Source: JBMNFB01 sp050949085
Lineage (GTDB): Bacteria; Bacillota; UBA994; UBA5500
Reading direction: 5' to 3'
NCBI GenBank assembly: GCA_050949085.1
Contig: JBMNFB010000011.1
Location: 124,001-188,000 of the forward strand
DNA: 64,000 nt
The notes under the pieces are model-generated. The model searched no databases, was not told the origin of the DNA, and saw only the letters and a program-made list of their open reading frames with translations. Shown piece by piece: positions 46,474 through 55,033 of this stretch (positions are counted from its first letter, which is position 1; each line of letters opens with the position of its first letter). A program made the position numbers and the translations under genes.

Positions 46474-46588
46474 TTTAGAAGTTAGAGGTTAGAAGTTGGA
46501 GGTAAGAAACTCCGACGGAAGCCTTTAACGCATAGATGGGAATTGATGTTGGAGTCTAACTTCCAACTTCCGATTTCCAACATCCAAA
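46474..46588 (+). repeat. Heptad-ended hairpin between tRNA-Ile and tRNA-Ala
   Basis: TTAGAAGTTAGAGGTTAGAA (left) faces TCTAACTTCCAACTTCCGAT (right), with a second arm CCAACATCCAA up to the tRNA-Ala start. About 45 bases of unrelated middle sequence. Confidence 0.85.
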
Positions 46589-46591
46589 TAG

Positions 46592-46667
46592 GGGGGTGTA
46601 GCTCAGCTGGGAGAGCACCTGCTTTGCAAGCAGGGGGTCAGCGGTTCGAGCCCGCTCATCTCCACCA
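46592..46667 (+). tRNA. tRNA-Ala (TGC)
   Basis: A 76-base cloverleaf including encoded CCA: acceptor GGGGGTG/CATCTCC, anticodon stem CCTGC/GCAGG, loop TTTGCAA with anticodon TGC, T arm AGCGG-TTCGAGC-CCGCT. Confidence 0.98.
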
Positions 46668-46670
46668 CTT

Positions 46671-46772
46671 TTTGAAGTTAGAGGTTAGGAGTTAGAGGGT
46701 CGGAAGAGGAAGGAATTGGTCGCAGACCAATTCCCACAACCATCCAACATCTGACTTCCAACATCGAACTTC
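46671..46772 (+). repeat. Heptad-ended hairpin between tRNA-Ala and 23S
   Basis: TTTGAAGTTAGAGGTTAGGA (left) faces CATCCAACATCTGACTTCCA and ATCGAACTTC (right). The middle includes an AATTGGTC/GACCAATT hairpin. Confidence 0.85.
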
Positions 46773-46851
46773 TCGCGGACTAACGTCCGCGCTGTACCTT
46801 GAAAACTGGATAGTGTGAAATGCAAAGGTATTTCAAGCGCGTTTTGGATTC

Positions 46852-46945
46852 TTCATGTCTGCGTAAACATGAATTCGGTACAAGCCGATAGTTGCTCACG
46901 CAACGATCGCTTTATTGGATTATCATGTTTACTGCGTAAACATGA
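46852..46945 (+). repeat. Pair of direct-repeated hairpins just before 23S
   Basis: TTCATGTCTGCGTAAACATG (46852 on) and TCATGTTTACTGCGTAAACA (46923 on) each fold on themselves (CATGT/ACATG) and share TGCGTAAACATGAA. The second ends 3 bases before the 23S start, so it may form part of the 23S processing stem region. Confidence 0.6.
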
Positions 46946-48228
46946 ATAGGTCAAGCGACAAAGGGCGCACGGAGGATGCCTTGGCGTCAGGAGCCGACGA
47001 AGGACGTGGCAATCTGCGAAAAGCCTCGGGGAGTCGAAAGCAGACATCGATCCGGGGATATCCGAATGGGGCAACCCACAAGGGCAATACCCTTGTATCC
47101 TTAACTGAATCCATAGGTTAAGGAAGGCAACCAGGTGAACTGAAACATCTAAGTAACCTGAGGAAAAGAAAAAATCATTGATTCCCTTAGTAGTGGCGAA
47201 CGAAAGGGGAAGAGCCTAAACTCTCTTTACGTGACAGGCTGACACCGTTGTAGAGAGAGGGTAGCGGGACTCTCAGCGTACTTGTCAGAGTGCGCATGGA
47301 GTTACAAAACTTTCTAGCTAGGGGAAGTGACCTGGAAAGGTCCGCCGCAGAAGGTAAAAGCCCTGTACCTTAAAGCAGAAAGACTCCAGAGAGGATCCCA
47401 AGTAGCACGGGCCACGAGAAATCCCGTGTGAATCCGGGAGGACCACCTCCTAAGGCTAAATACTCCCTGACGACCGATAGCGAACTAGTACCGTGAGGGA
47501 AAGGTGAAAAGCACCCCGGGAGGGGAGTGAAATAGAACCTGAAACCGTGTGCCTACAAGCAGTCAGAGCACTATTAGATAGTGTGATGGCGTGCCTTTTG
47601 TAGAATGAACCGGCGAGTTACGTTATGCAGCAAGGTTAAGCCTTAAAGAGGCGGAGCCGAAGCGAAAGCGAGTCTGAAGAGGGCGCTCAGTGATAGACAT
47701 CACTTGTCTATCACCTAGTTGCATGATGTAGACCCGAAACCGGGTGATCTACCCATGGTCAGGGTGAAGCGGAGGTAAGACTTCGTGGAGGCCCGAACGC
47801 ACCGATGTTGAAAAATCGGGCGATGAACTGTGGGTAGGGGTGAAAAGCCAATCGAACCCGGAGATAGCTGGTTCTCCCCGAAATAGCTTTAGGGCTAGCC
47901 TCAAGGTAGAGAGTCCAGGAGGTAGAGCACTGATTGGGCTAGGGGCCTTCCCAGGTTACCGAACCTAGTCAAACTCCGAATGCCTGAGACTTGTTCCTTG
48001 GGAGTCAGACTGCGAGTGCTAAGATCCGTAGTCAAAAGGGAAACAGCCCAGACCATCAGCTAAGGTCCCCAAGTACGAGCTAAGTGGTAAAGGATGTGGA
48101 GCTGCACAGACAACCAGGATGTTGGCTTAGAAGCAGCCATTCATTCAAAGAGTGCGTAATAGCTCACTGGTCAAGTGGCTCTGCGCCGAAAATGTAACGG
48201 GGCTCAAGCTCGTCACCGAAGCTATGGC

Positions 48229-48511
48229 TTTTTGGAAGTTGGATGTTAGAGGTTAGAGGTTGGAGGAAAGGGAAAGGATATGGCCGCAAAGATTCCAGAG
48301 CAGAATTCAAGCATTTTCTCCGGAATAGCATGGGTTCCTGCAATGAAGTTTGTGTCTTGTTAGACATGTTTAGGGATCTTTCGTACACTTCCTTGGATGT
48401 TCATCAGAGGTTGAGAGCAGAATACGAGGTGCTGGGTAAACAGCTGAACAGGCTGATCCAGACCTGGCAGACGTTCCAATTTCTGACTTCCAACATCCAA
48501 CTTCCAAAAGG
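48229..48511 (+). mobile_element. IVS-like insertion in 23S helix 45, heptad-repeat ends
   Basis: Normal 23S sequence (ACCGAAGCTATGGC | GGGGTAGGGGAGCGTTCC) is interrupted by about 280 bases. Left end TTTTGGAAGTTGGATGTTAG and right end CTTCCAACATCCAACTTCCA are near-perfect inverted repeats that extend the H45 stem. H45 is the known site of intervening sequences in spirochaetes and others. The inside holds the remnant gene at 48243-48551. Confidence 0.88.
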
Positions 48512-48551
48512 GGTAGGGGAGCGTTCCCAGTGGGTAGAAGCGGTACCGTAA
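48243..48551 (+). pseudogene. Remnant of 23S intervening-sequence four-helix-bundle protein
   Basis: The frame encodes YGRKDSRAEFKHFLRNSMGS, then CNEVCVLLDMFRDLSY and EYEVLGKQLNRLIQTWQTF. This matches, by my recollection of the family, the last two helices of the IVS (S23/avd-like) four-helix bundle proteins (G-[FY]-G-R-x-S...EF..FL..A.GS..E...L....DL.Y). The first 50-60 residues of the usual roughly 115 are missing: the frame begins in the heptad repeat (ATG-TTA-GAG) and runs through the right repeat into 23S sequence. So it is a truncated, probably non-functional relic that shows the element's origin. Confidence 0.65.
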
Positions 48552-49013
48552 GGAGCCGTGGACTGCTGGGAAGTGAGAATGCCGGTATGAGTAGCGAAAA
48601 GACAGGTGAGAATCCTGTCCGCCGAAAACCCAAGGATTCCTGAGGAAGGATCGTCCGCTCAGGGTAAGTCGGGACCTAAGCCGAGGGCGAAAGCCGTAGG
48701 CGATGGACAACTGGTTGAAATTCCAGTACCACCGAAGTCCGATTGAGCGATGGAGTGACGCAGGAGGGTAGGCCAAGCACGCCGTTGGTAGAGCGTGCCT
48801 AAGCAGGTAGGCAGATCGGATAGGCAAATCCGTCCGGTCGTTTAAGCTGAGCTGCGAATGCGAGCGAAACATAAGTAGCGAAGTGGCTGAACCCATACTG
48901 CCGAGAAAAGCTTCTAGCGAGGACGTAGGTGCCCGTACCGTAAACCGACACAGGTGGGTGAGGAGAGAATCCTAAGGCGCGCGGGAAAACCCTCGTTAAG
49001 GAACTCGGCAAAA

Positions 49014-49044
<31 letters not shown>

Positions 49045-49199
49045 CGTTATTGTGAAAGCCCATGCGGCTGGAGCGAGAGGAGGCCGCAGATAAGTGGCCC
49101 AAGCGACTGTTTACCAAAAACACAGGTCTCTGCGAAGTCGAAAGACGAAGTATAGGGGCTGACACCTGCCCGGTGCTGGAAGGTTAAGGGGATGGCTTA

Positions 49200-49508
49200 T
49201 CCGGCACTCAACTCTGTGTACCTGGAGGTAGATTGTGTATTACGTATACGTGATACAGAATGAGTCGGGAGCAAGATATTTAGGTTTCACATCGAACCTC
49301 GCGAACAGGCTAGCTGCCCATAACAAGGGCTTGGTGAGATCAACCAAAGGCCATAAGTGGGAGCTAGTGTACTATGAGGCCTTTAAGTCTGAACAGGATG
49401 CAAGGCGACGTGAGCGAAACCTAAAGAAGTCAGGGCAAGCACGTAGATGGTTGAAAGAACGCATCTCAGCAAGCCTGGAGCTCTAGGTAGATGGAGTTGA
49501 GTGCCGGA
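49200..49508 (+). mobile_element. IVS-like insertion in 23S helix 68 carrying a GIY-YIG gene
   Basis: The tip of H68 (between GGATGGCTTA and GAAGGTCAGAACCGAAGCCCC) is interrupted by 309 bases bounded by a perfect 15-bp inverted repeat, TCCGGCACTCAACTC (49200-49214) and GAGTTGAGTGCCGGA (49494-49508). Nearly all of the interior is one intact gene. The same repeat core bounds the H98 insertion. Confidence 0.92.
49235..49486 (+). CDS. Small GIY-YIG nuclease family protein encoded inside 23S rRNA
   Basis: This 83-residue single-domain GIY-YIG protein has YVY at 3-5 (GIY position), YLG at 15-17 (YIG position), the catalytic Arg in NLANRLAAHN (R25), and the metal-binding Glu in DARRRERNLKKSG (E60), ending in a basic helix. 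All key residues of the nuclease family are present. It starts with GTG five bases after GGAGGT. It has no homing-type DNA-binding domain. It could be the mobility nuclease of this rRNA insertion; a housekeeping UPF0213-type repair role is the alternative. Confidence 0.88.
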   Translation: MYYVYVIQNESGARYLGFTSNLANRLAAHNKGLVRSTKGHKWELVYYEAFKSEQDARRRERNLKKSGQARRWLKERISASLEL

Positions 49509-49530
49509 GAAGGTCAGAACCGAAGCCCCA

Positions 49531-49604
<74 letters not shown>

Positions 49605-49866
49605 TGGTGTAACGATTTGGGCACTGTCTCAACGAGGGACCCGGTGAAATTGAAATACCTGTGAAGATGCAGGTTACCTGCGACAGGACAGAAAGACCCC
49701 GTAGAGCTTTACTGCAGCCTGATATTGGATTTTGGTACTTCATGTACAGGATAGGTGGGAGGCTTAGAAGCCGGGACGCCAGTCTCGGTGGAGCCGACGT
49801 TGGGATACCACCCTTGGAGTATCGGAATTCTAACCTGGCACCCTGAATCGGGTGTGGGGACAGTGT

Positions 49867-49917
<51 letters not shown>

Positions 49918-50077
49918 TCCAAAGGTTCCCTCAGCGCGGTTGGAAATCGCGCAAAGAGTGTAAAGGCAGAAGGGAGCTTGACTGCGAGACCTACAAGTCG
50001 AGCAGGGACGAAAGTCGGGCTTAGTGATCCGGCGGCACCGAGTGGAAGGGCCGTCGCTTAACGGATAAAAGCTACCT

Positions 50078-50108
<31 letters not shown>

Positions 50109-50109
50109 C

Positions 50110-50162
<53 letters not shown>

Positions 50163-50165
50163 CGG

Positions 50166-50205
<40 letters not shown>

Positions 50206-50210
50206 TACGT

Positions 50211-50246
<36 letters not shown>

Positions 50247-50278
50247 ATATCCGTCGCAGGCGCAGGAGATTTGAGAGG

Positions 50279-50311
<33 letters not shown>

Positions 50312-50425
50312 AGACCGCTAGTGTACCAGTTGTCCTGCCAAGGGCAGTGCTGGGTAGCCAAGTCTGGTCGGGATAAACGCTGAAAGCATCTAAGCGTGAA
50401 ACCCCCCTCAAGATGAGATCTCCCA

Positions 50426-50555
50426 TCCGGCACTCAACTTTTTCTATCAGATAGCAGATCGGTGTCCAGGTGTATAGGCGGTCAACCAAGGCCAGTCATA
50501 ACACCCTGGGTATCGAGCGAGACCAGCTTAATGGTGGAAAAAGTTGAGTGCCGGA
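50426..50555 (+). mobile_element. Gene-less IVS-like insertion in 23S helix 98
   Basis: A perfect 19-bp inverted repeat, TCCGGCACTCAACTTTTTC (50426-50444) and its complement (50537-50555), encloses 92 bases without an ORF. It lies where H98 (E. coli near 2795-2805) would be. The outer 14 bases are identical to the ends of the H68 element, so this looks like a deletion derivative or non-autonomous relative. Confidence 0.88.
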
Positions 50556-50758
50556 GTAAGACCCCAGGAAGACTACCTGGTAGATAGGCCGGATGTGTAA
50601 GTCCTGAGAGGGACTCAGCTGACCGGTACTAATAGGTCGAGGGCTTGTCCTAATTGATACTCGCCCAGCGAGTATCACCACAAAGCGCTAGTAAACCTTT
50701 GCATGTCCAGCGAGACCGCAAGTCTCGCTCACTATCCAGTTTTGAGGGTACAATTCAG

Positions 50759-50864
50759 CAGTTAGAGGTTAGAAGTTAGAAACGTGAAGTCGCAGGTTCT
50801 ACCAACAGGACCGCAGGTTCCGGCTTTCATTATCCAACTTCCAACTTCCAATCTCGAACTTCCA
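50759..50864 (+). repeat. Heptad-ended hairpin in the 23S-5S spacer
   Basis: CAGTTAGAGGTTAGAAGTTA (left) faces TATCCAACTTCCAACTTCCA and CTCGAACTTCCA (right). The middle has two copies of CCGCAGGTTC-like sequence. It abuts the 5S gene. Confidence 0.85.
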
Positions 50865-50868
50865 GATT

Positions 50869-50984
<116 letters not shown>

Positions 50985-50992
50985 CTATTTCC

Positions 50993-51024
50993 AAAGGCTC
51001 AAGCCAACACGGCTTGAGCCTTTT
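50993..51024 (+). terminator. rRNA operon terminator
   Basis: AAAGGCTCAAGCC pairs with GGCTTGAGCCTTTT around a 5-nt loop, right after 5S. Confidence 0.93.
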
Positions 51025-51135
51025 GCGTTGTGTGGGGTCAGACTGGGATAAGGAGTTTTCCCTCGGCTGCCGGGAGTCTGTCCCCTTGGCTCCCTCAAAC
51101 TCCCACAAGGAGAATCGGCTGTAGGAACCGAAATC

Positions 51136-51144
51136 TGTTATACT
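51136..51144 (+). promoter_or_regulatory. Extended -10 promoter of the yacP operon
   Basis: TGTTATACT gives an extended -10 (TG-n-TATACT) about 75 bases before yacP. No clear -35. A 17-codon leader frame with its own ribosome site (AAGGTGAGG; ATG at 51174, TGA at 51225-51227) overlaps the yacP start at 51220. This promoter is outside the duplicated block. Confidence 0.5.
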
Positions 51145-51219
51145 AGGTCTCGTCTGAAAGGTGAGGTTGCTCTATGCACAGCCCCGCAACTCATGGAAGG
51201 AGCGGGAAAACCCCAGGCC

Positions 51220-51768
51220 ATGAGTGAGAAGTTGAACCACATGCAAGAGGACCAGATTTTGCTGGTAGATGGATATAACGTTCAGAACAATTGGAAGGAA
51301 GCCGGCTTTCTCCAGCCTGGCGAACTGGATTTTTTGCGGCAGCAGATGGCTACCATTTTGAGCAGCTGCGCTGCCTACTGGGACATTCAGTGCCTGCTGG
51401 TTTTTGACGCGCACCACGTTCCTGGCAATCAGGGGAGCGTTGAAACCATCAGCCCCAATCTGCAGGTCCTGTTTTCAGCCGAAGGCCAGACTGCCGACAG
51501 TTTGATCGAACGCCTGGCTGCAGACTTCGCTGAGCAGGATGTGGCTGTCTCAGTCTGCACATCCGACTGGGCTGAGCAGACGATAGCCCTCACCCGCGGC
51601 GCTGCCCGCATCAGTGCGCGTGAACTGCTCGCGCGCGTGCGCCAGGCCAAAGCGGAAATGGATAGACACTATACTCGCTATCCGCTGCACTGGCAACGTA
51701 GCTGGCTGGAAGAAGCGTTGCCTGAAGCCACCCGCAGAGCATTGCGCCAGATCCGTGACAAGAAATGA
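51220..51768 (+). CDS. yacP: NYN-domain ribonuclease YacP/Rae1-like (left copy)
   Basis: This protein of about 182 residues has the NYN/PIN-like start LLVDGYNVQNNW with the catalytic Asp, VFDAHHVPGN, TADSLIERLAADF and VCTSDWAEQTIAL. B. subtilis YacP/Rae1 is an A-site mRNA endonuclease on ribosomes. The start is uncertain: ATG 51220 could be coupled to a leader frame ending at 51227, while ATG 51241 matches the family start and is where the duplication begins. It is identical in sequence to the right copy from 51241 on and is the only copy with the native promoter. Confidence 0.85.
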   Translation: MSEKLNHMQEDQILLVDGYNVQNNWKEAGFLQPGELDFLRQQMATILSSCAAYWDIQCLLVFDAHHVPGNQGSVETISPNLQVLFSAEGQTADSLIERLAADFAEQDVAVSVCTSDWAEQTIALTRGAARISARELLARVRQAKAEMDRHYTRYPLHWQRSWLEEALPEATRRALRQIRDKK

Positions 51769-51818
51769 GTGATAGCCCAAGCGCGTCATTGGTGAACTCA
51801 CTTTTTAGGAGGGAATTC

Positions 51819-52280
51819 ATGTTGTTAGAAACACCAGCCCTCTTGATCGACGGGCAGAAACTACAGACCAACATCGACGAAATGGCCAGCTACGCCGCTG
51901 CTCATGGTTTTGCTCTCCGCCCCCACATCAAAGCGCACCGCCTGCCGCCGATCGCGCGCCTGCAGCGCGTAGCCGGAGCCGCTGGCTTTACTTGCGCCAA
52001 GATCGGCGAGGCGGAGATGATGGCGGAACACCAGTTTGATAATCTGTTGATCGCCTACCAGGTGATCGGCCAGCCCAAGCTGGGCAAGCTGCACCGCCTG
52101 TTGGATCAAGCCAGTGTGATCCTTGGCTGTGACTCTCTTGCCGGTGCTCAGGAACTGAACCGTGTTGGTGCAGCCCGTGGCGAGCGGCTGCAGATCTCCC
52201 TCGGGTGGGCGACCAGTTGCAGATCATCCCCAACCACGCTTGTCCAGTCGTCTATCGCGCTGACAAGGTCTATTATTTAG
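51819..52280 (+). pseudogene. DSD1-family PLP enzyme, deleted and frameshifted copy
   Basis: The first 126 or so codons match the intact gene at 55710 (ETPALLIDGQKLQTNIDEM, RPHIKAH with the PLP Lys). Then a 586-base deletion joins two copies of GATCTCCCTCG and shifts the frame, giving 27 unrelated codons and a stop. The middle of the barrel and the C-terminal domain with the N-H-A-C-P metal motif are lost, so the product cannot be active. The residual 3' end (to about 52334) remains out of frame. Confidence 0.93.
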
Positions 52281-52524
52281 GTGCTGATTCCACCCCAGAG
52301 GTCTGGCCGAGCGCGATGCGTGGTTCCCTGTGACGAAAAGCTGTCGACAAAACAGAAAAGTTGTTGGAATAGGCAGGAATCCGCGGTTGTGATGACGAAC
52401 AGGGGAGGGGTGTCTCCAGACGGTAGCAGGTCGGTACGACTTGCTCTGGACGACAGCCGATTGACAATCAGGCGATGTTTGCCCTGCAGACATCGGATGC
52501 CGCCGAGCACAAGGGGGTCCTCTC

Positions 52525-53433
52525 TTGAGACACGAACCAAAGGTATACACACTGATGGTGATTCCTCATTCGGAAAGCCCCACGTTCAGTTTACAGTTTC
52601 AATTGAAGTGGGTACGTTGGGCCGGTCTGCTGACGGTGCTGATCTGCTGTTCGCTTCTGCTGCTCACTTATAATTTTATGCGATCCACCGAGGCAGCCAG
52701 TTGTTATCAGGACCTGTTGACCAGCTATCAACAACAGCAACAGGAGCTGCTGAGCCTGGCCAGACAGACTACTGAGCTGCAGGAAGAGATTGCGGCTGTG
52801 CGCGAGCTGGATGCCGCCGTCAGGGAAATGATGAATCTGGCGCCGGCAAAGGCCCAGATTTCCAGTGTCCCCTTTGTCGCAGCCCAGACTCAGTCTGCGG
52901 TGGGCAGCCGCAATGGAGCGCTCTCGACAACACTGGCGAGAACTGAGGCAGTCCTGCAGACCGTTCGGGATGAGATTCCTGCCAGTCAGTCAGCGCTGGC
53001 CGACCTGAAAGACGACATCGCCTATGCCCAGGCCAAAGCGCTGGCGACGCCCTCCATCTGGCCGACATCCGGGCATATCACCTCCAGCTACGGCTACCGC
53101 ATGTCACCATTTGGCGGGGGGCGGCAGTTCCACGCAGGTATTGATATTGGTGCCAGCCGCGGGACGCCTATCTACGCTACTGCCAATGGGAAGGTAACGG
53201 TCGCTGGCTATCGCGTCGGCTATGGGTACATGGTGCAGATCGACCATGGTTTTGGTTTTGTCACGATATACGGTCATATGTCCAAAGTTGCCGTCAAGTC
53301 GGGAGCCACTGTCAGCCGCGGGGACGTGATCGGCTATGTGGGCAGCAGTGGGTATGCTACCGGGCCTCATGTGCACTACGAGATACGCGTTAACGGCCGT
53401 ACGGTCAACCCCTATCCCTATCTCGGCGGGTAG
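52525..53433 (+). CDS. M23-family peptidoglycan endopeptidase, membrane-anchored with coiled coil (left copy)
   Basis: This 302-residue protein has one membrane helix (about 30-50), a periplasmic coiled coil (about 63-105, rich in Gln/Glu/Leu) and a C-terminal LytM/M23 domain (about 185-298) with zinc ligands in FHAGIDIG and GPHVHYEI plus IYGHMSKVA. It would cut peptide cross-links in the wall. M23 proteins of this shape are often paired with bactofilin, which follows here. TTG start with AAGGGGG upstream; ATG 52555 is an alternative. It differs from the right copy by N129S-type and T/I substitutions. Confidence 0.9.
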   Translation: MRHEPKVYTLMVIPHSESPTFSLQFQLKWVRWAGLLTVLICCSLLLLTYNFMRSTEAASCYQDLLTSYQQQQQELLSLARQTTELQEEIAAVRELDAAVREMMNLAPAKAQISSVPFVAAQTQSAVGSRNGALSTTLARTEAVLQTVRDEIPASQSALADLKDDIAYAQAKALATPSIWPTSGHITSSYGYRMSPFGGGRQFHAGIDIGASRGTPIYATANGKVTVAGYRVGYGYMVQIDHGFGFVTIYGHMSKVAVKSGATVSRGDVIGYVGSSGYATGPHVHYEIRVNGRTVNPYPYLGG

Positions 53434-53465
53434 CCAGCAACTCTATGGCAGGAGGGATACAGATC

Positions 53466-53951
53466 ATGTTTGGAGCCAAGAATAAGGAAGCACTGGTCAA
53501 GGATCCGGAGATTAAGGAGAACATCAGCAGCACCAGCAACGACGCCTGCCTCGGCACCGTCATCGGCGCCGGAACCAAGATCACTGGCACCATAAGTGTA
53601 AACGGAACTGTCCGCATTGATGGTTCCATCGAAGGCACGATTGATTCCTCTGGTGATGTTATCATCGGTGAGGGCGGTTGCGTTCAGGAAGGCAAGATTG
53701 ATTCCTCCGGTGATGTTATCATCGGTGAGGGCGGTTGCGTTCAGGCCGATATCAACGCCCAAAACGTGACACTGGCCGGAACCGTCAAGGGCAACGTCCA
53801 GGTTTCTGGGAAGCTCGAGGTGCTGTCAACCGGCAAGGTCATCGGTGATATTCGCGTGGCCAGCCTCTCGGTCAGCGACGGCGGTGAACTGCAGGGTAAG
53901 TGTGAGATGATCAGGTCGGAGCCAGCCGCGGTAACATTTGATGAAGAATAG
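53466..53951 (+). CDS. Bactofilin (polymer-forming cytoskeletal protein), left copy
   Basis: This 161-residue protein is a single bactofilin beta-helix: GTVIGAGTKITGTISVNGTVRIDGSIEGTID, then KGNVQVSGKLEVLSTGKVIGDI. It has an extra rung from a 57-bp internal tandem repeat (53640-53696 and 53697-53753), giving IDSSGDVIIGEGGCVQ twice. It polymerises without nucleotide and probably positions the M23 enzyme encoded just before it. ATG 53466 has GGCAGGAGGG upstream; the frame opens at 53445. Confidence 0.92.
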   Translation: MFGAKNKEALVKDPEIKENISSTSNDACLGTVIGAGTKITGTISVNGTVRIDGSIEGTIDSSGDVIIGEGGCVQEGKIDSSGDVIIGEGGCVQADINAQNVTLAGTVKGNVQVSGKLEVLSTGKVIGDIRVASLSVSDGGELQGKCEMIRSEPAAVTFDEE

Positions 53952-53981
53952 CGTGCCGACATAGCAGAGGAGGGCTCACCG

Positions 53982-54884
53982 ATGGAGAAGACGGTTGTTA
54001 TCGTCAATCCGATCGCTGGTAACGGGAAGTCTATGGAGCTCTAGCCAGAGGTCAGGGCTTATCTTTCTTCATTGGGTCTTGATTTTGAGGAGCGCCTGAC
54101 CCAGCGGCAGGGCCATGCTATCGAACTGGCTAGAGAGGCCGTCGAGGCGGGAGCGCGGGCTGTTGTCGCTGTCAGCGGTGATGGCACCCTGCACGAGGTC
54201 ATCAACGGGGTAGGCGTTAATAGTCAGGTAGCCATCGGACTGATCCCCACCGGCTCGGGCAACGATTTTTTGCGCTCTCTCGGGCTACAGCCGGGCGACT
54301 GGCAGCAGGCCTGTCGCGTTATCGCCGCTGGATGTACCGCCCTGATCGACCTCGGCGAGGTCAACGGCAGGAAATTTATCAATGTTGCCGGCGCCGGTCT
54401 CGACGCTGCTGTCGTCGACTGCGCCAATACCTGGGGAAAGCGGGTCTTTGGCAGCAAGCTTGGCTATATAGCAGCCCTGCTGCGCACTCTAGTTCAGTTT
54501 CAGCCGGCCGAAGCCACCCTCCATCTGGACGATCAGGTGGTGGAGAGCAAGATCTGGCTGATCGCCGTCGCCAACGGCCGCTTCTTCGGCGGCGGGATGC
54601 GCATTGCTCCCGACGCAGCATACGATGATGGGCTGTTCGATATCTGTGTCGTGGGCAGGTGTTCCAAACTCAGCTTTCTGACGGCATTTCCGCGCATCTA
54701 CAACGGCAGTCACCTCACGCATCCGGCCGTCTCTATGTATCGGGCAGCCCGCGTCGAGGTGAAGACAGCCAGGCCTGTGCCTATCCAGACCGATGGCGAA
54801 GTTGTCGCCACAACACCAGAGAAGTTTCGAATGTATACGGGTGTCCTGCGGGTTTTTGTCAATCAGGAGACGAGAGGCGCGTAG
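53982..54884 (+). pseudogene. Diacylglycerol kinase-type lipid kinase with premature stop (left copy)
   Basis: Compared with the intact copy at 58462, Trp21 is TAG here (54042-54044). The nucleotide-binding GGDGT motif is also changed to SGDGT (GGC to AGC near 54174). An internal ATG at 54072 could restart a 270-residue product, but it would lack the N-terminal VNPIAGNGKS loop and carry the motif change. It is therefore almost certainly inactive. Confidence 0.92.
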
Positions 54885-54893
54885 GAAGGCGTA

Positions 54894-54922
54894 GAAAAAC
54901 CCACCGAGGCGGTGGGTTTCTT
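54894..54922 (+). terminator. Terminator after the left lipid-kinase copy
   Basis: AAAAACCCACC and GGTGGGTTTCTT pair around GAGGC. It separates the two duplicated units. Confidence 0.88.
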
Positions 54923-55033
54923 GCTGGAGCTGAAACTTGGAGGCGTCGCCAGCGCCGAGGGGGTGTGCCCTGGCTGAGAGTGTGTTCCCCGGCTGAGGAG
55001 CGCCGCCGGTGCGACAGCCCTTGCGATTCGCGG

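Noticed and set aside
47691..47715. Small hairpin in 23S as a further IVS insertion
   Set aside because: Only about 25 bases and without the terminal repeats of the other elements; within normal variation of that helix.
54072..54884. Left lipid-kinase frame from the internal ATG as a functional gene
   Set aside because: It lacks the N-terminal nucleotide loop, has SGDGT for GGDGT, and no ribosome site precedes the internal ATG.
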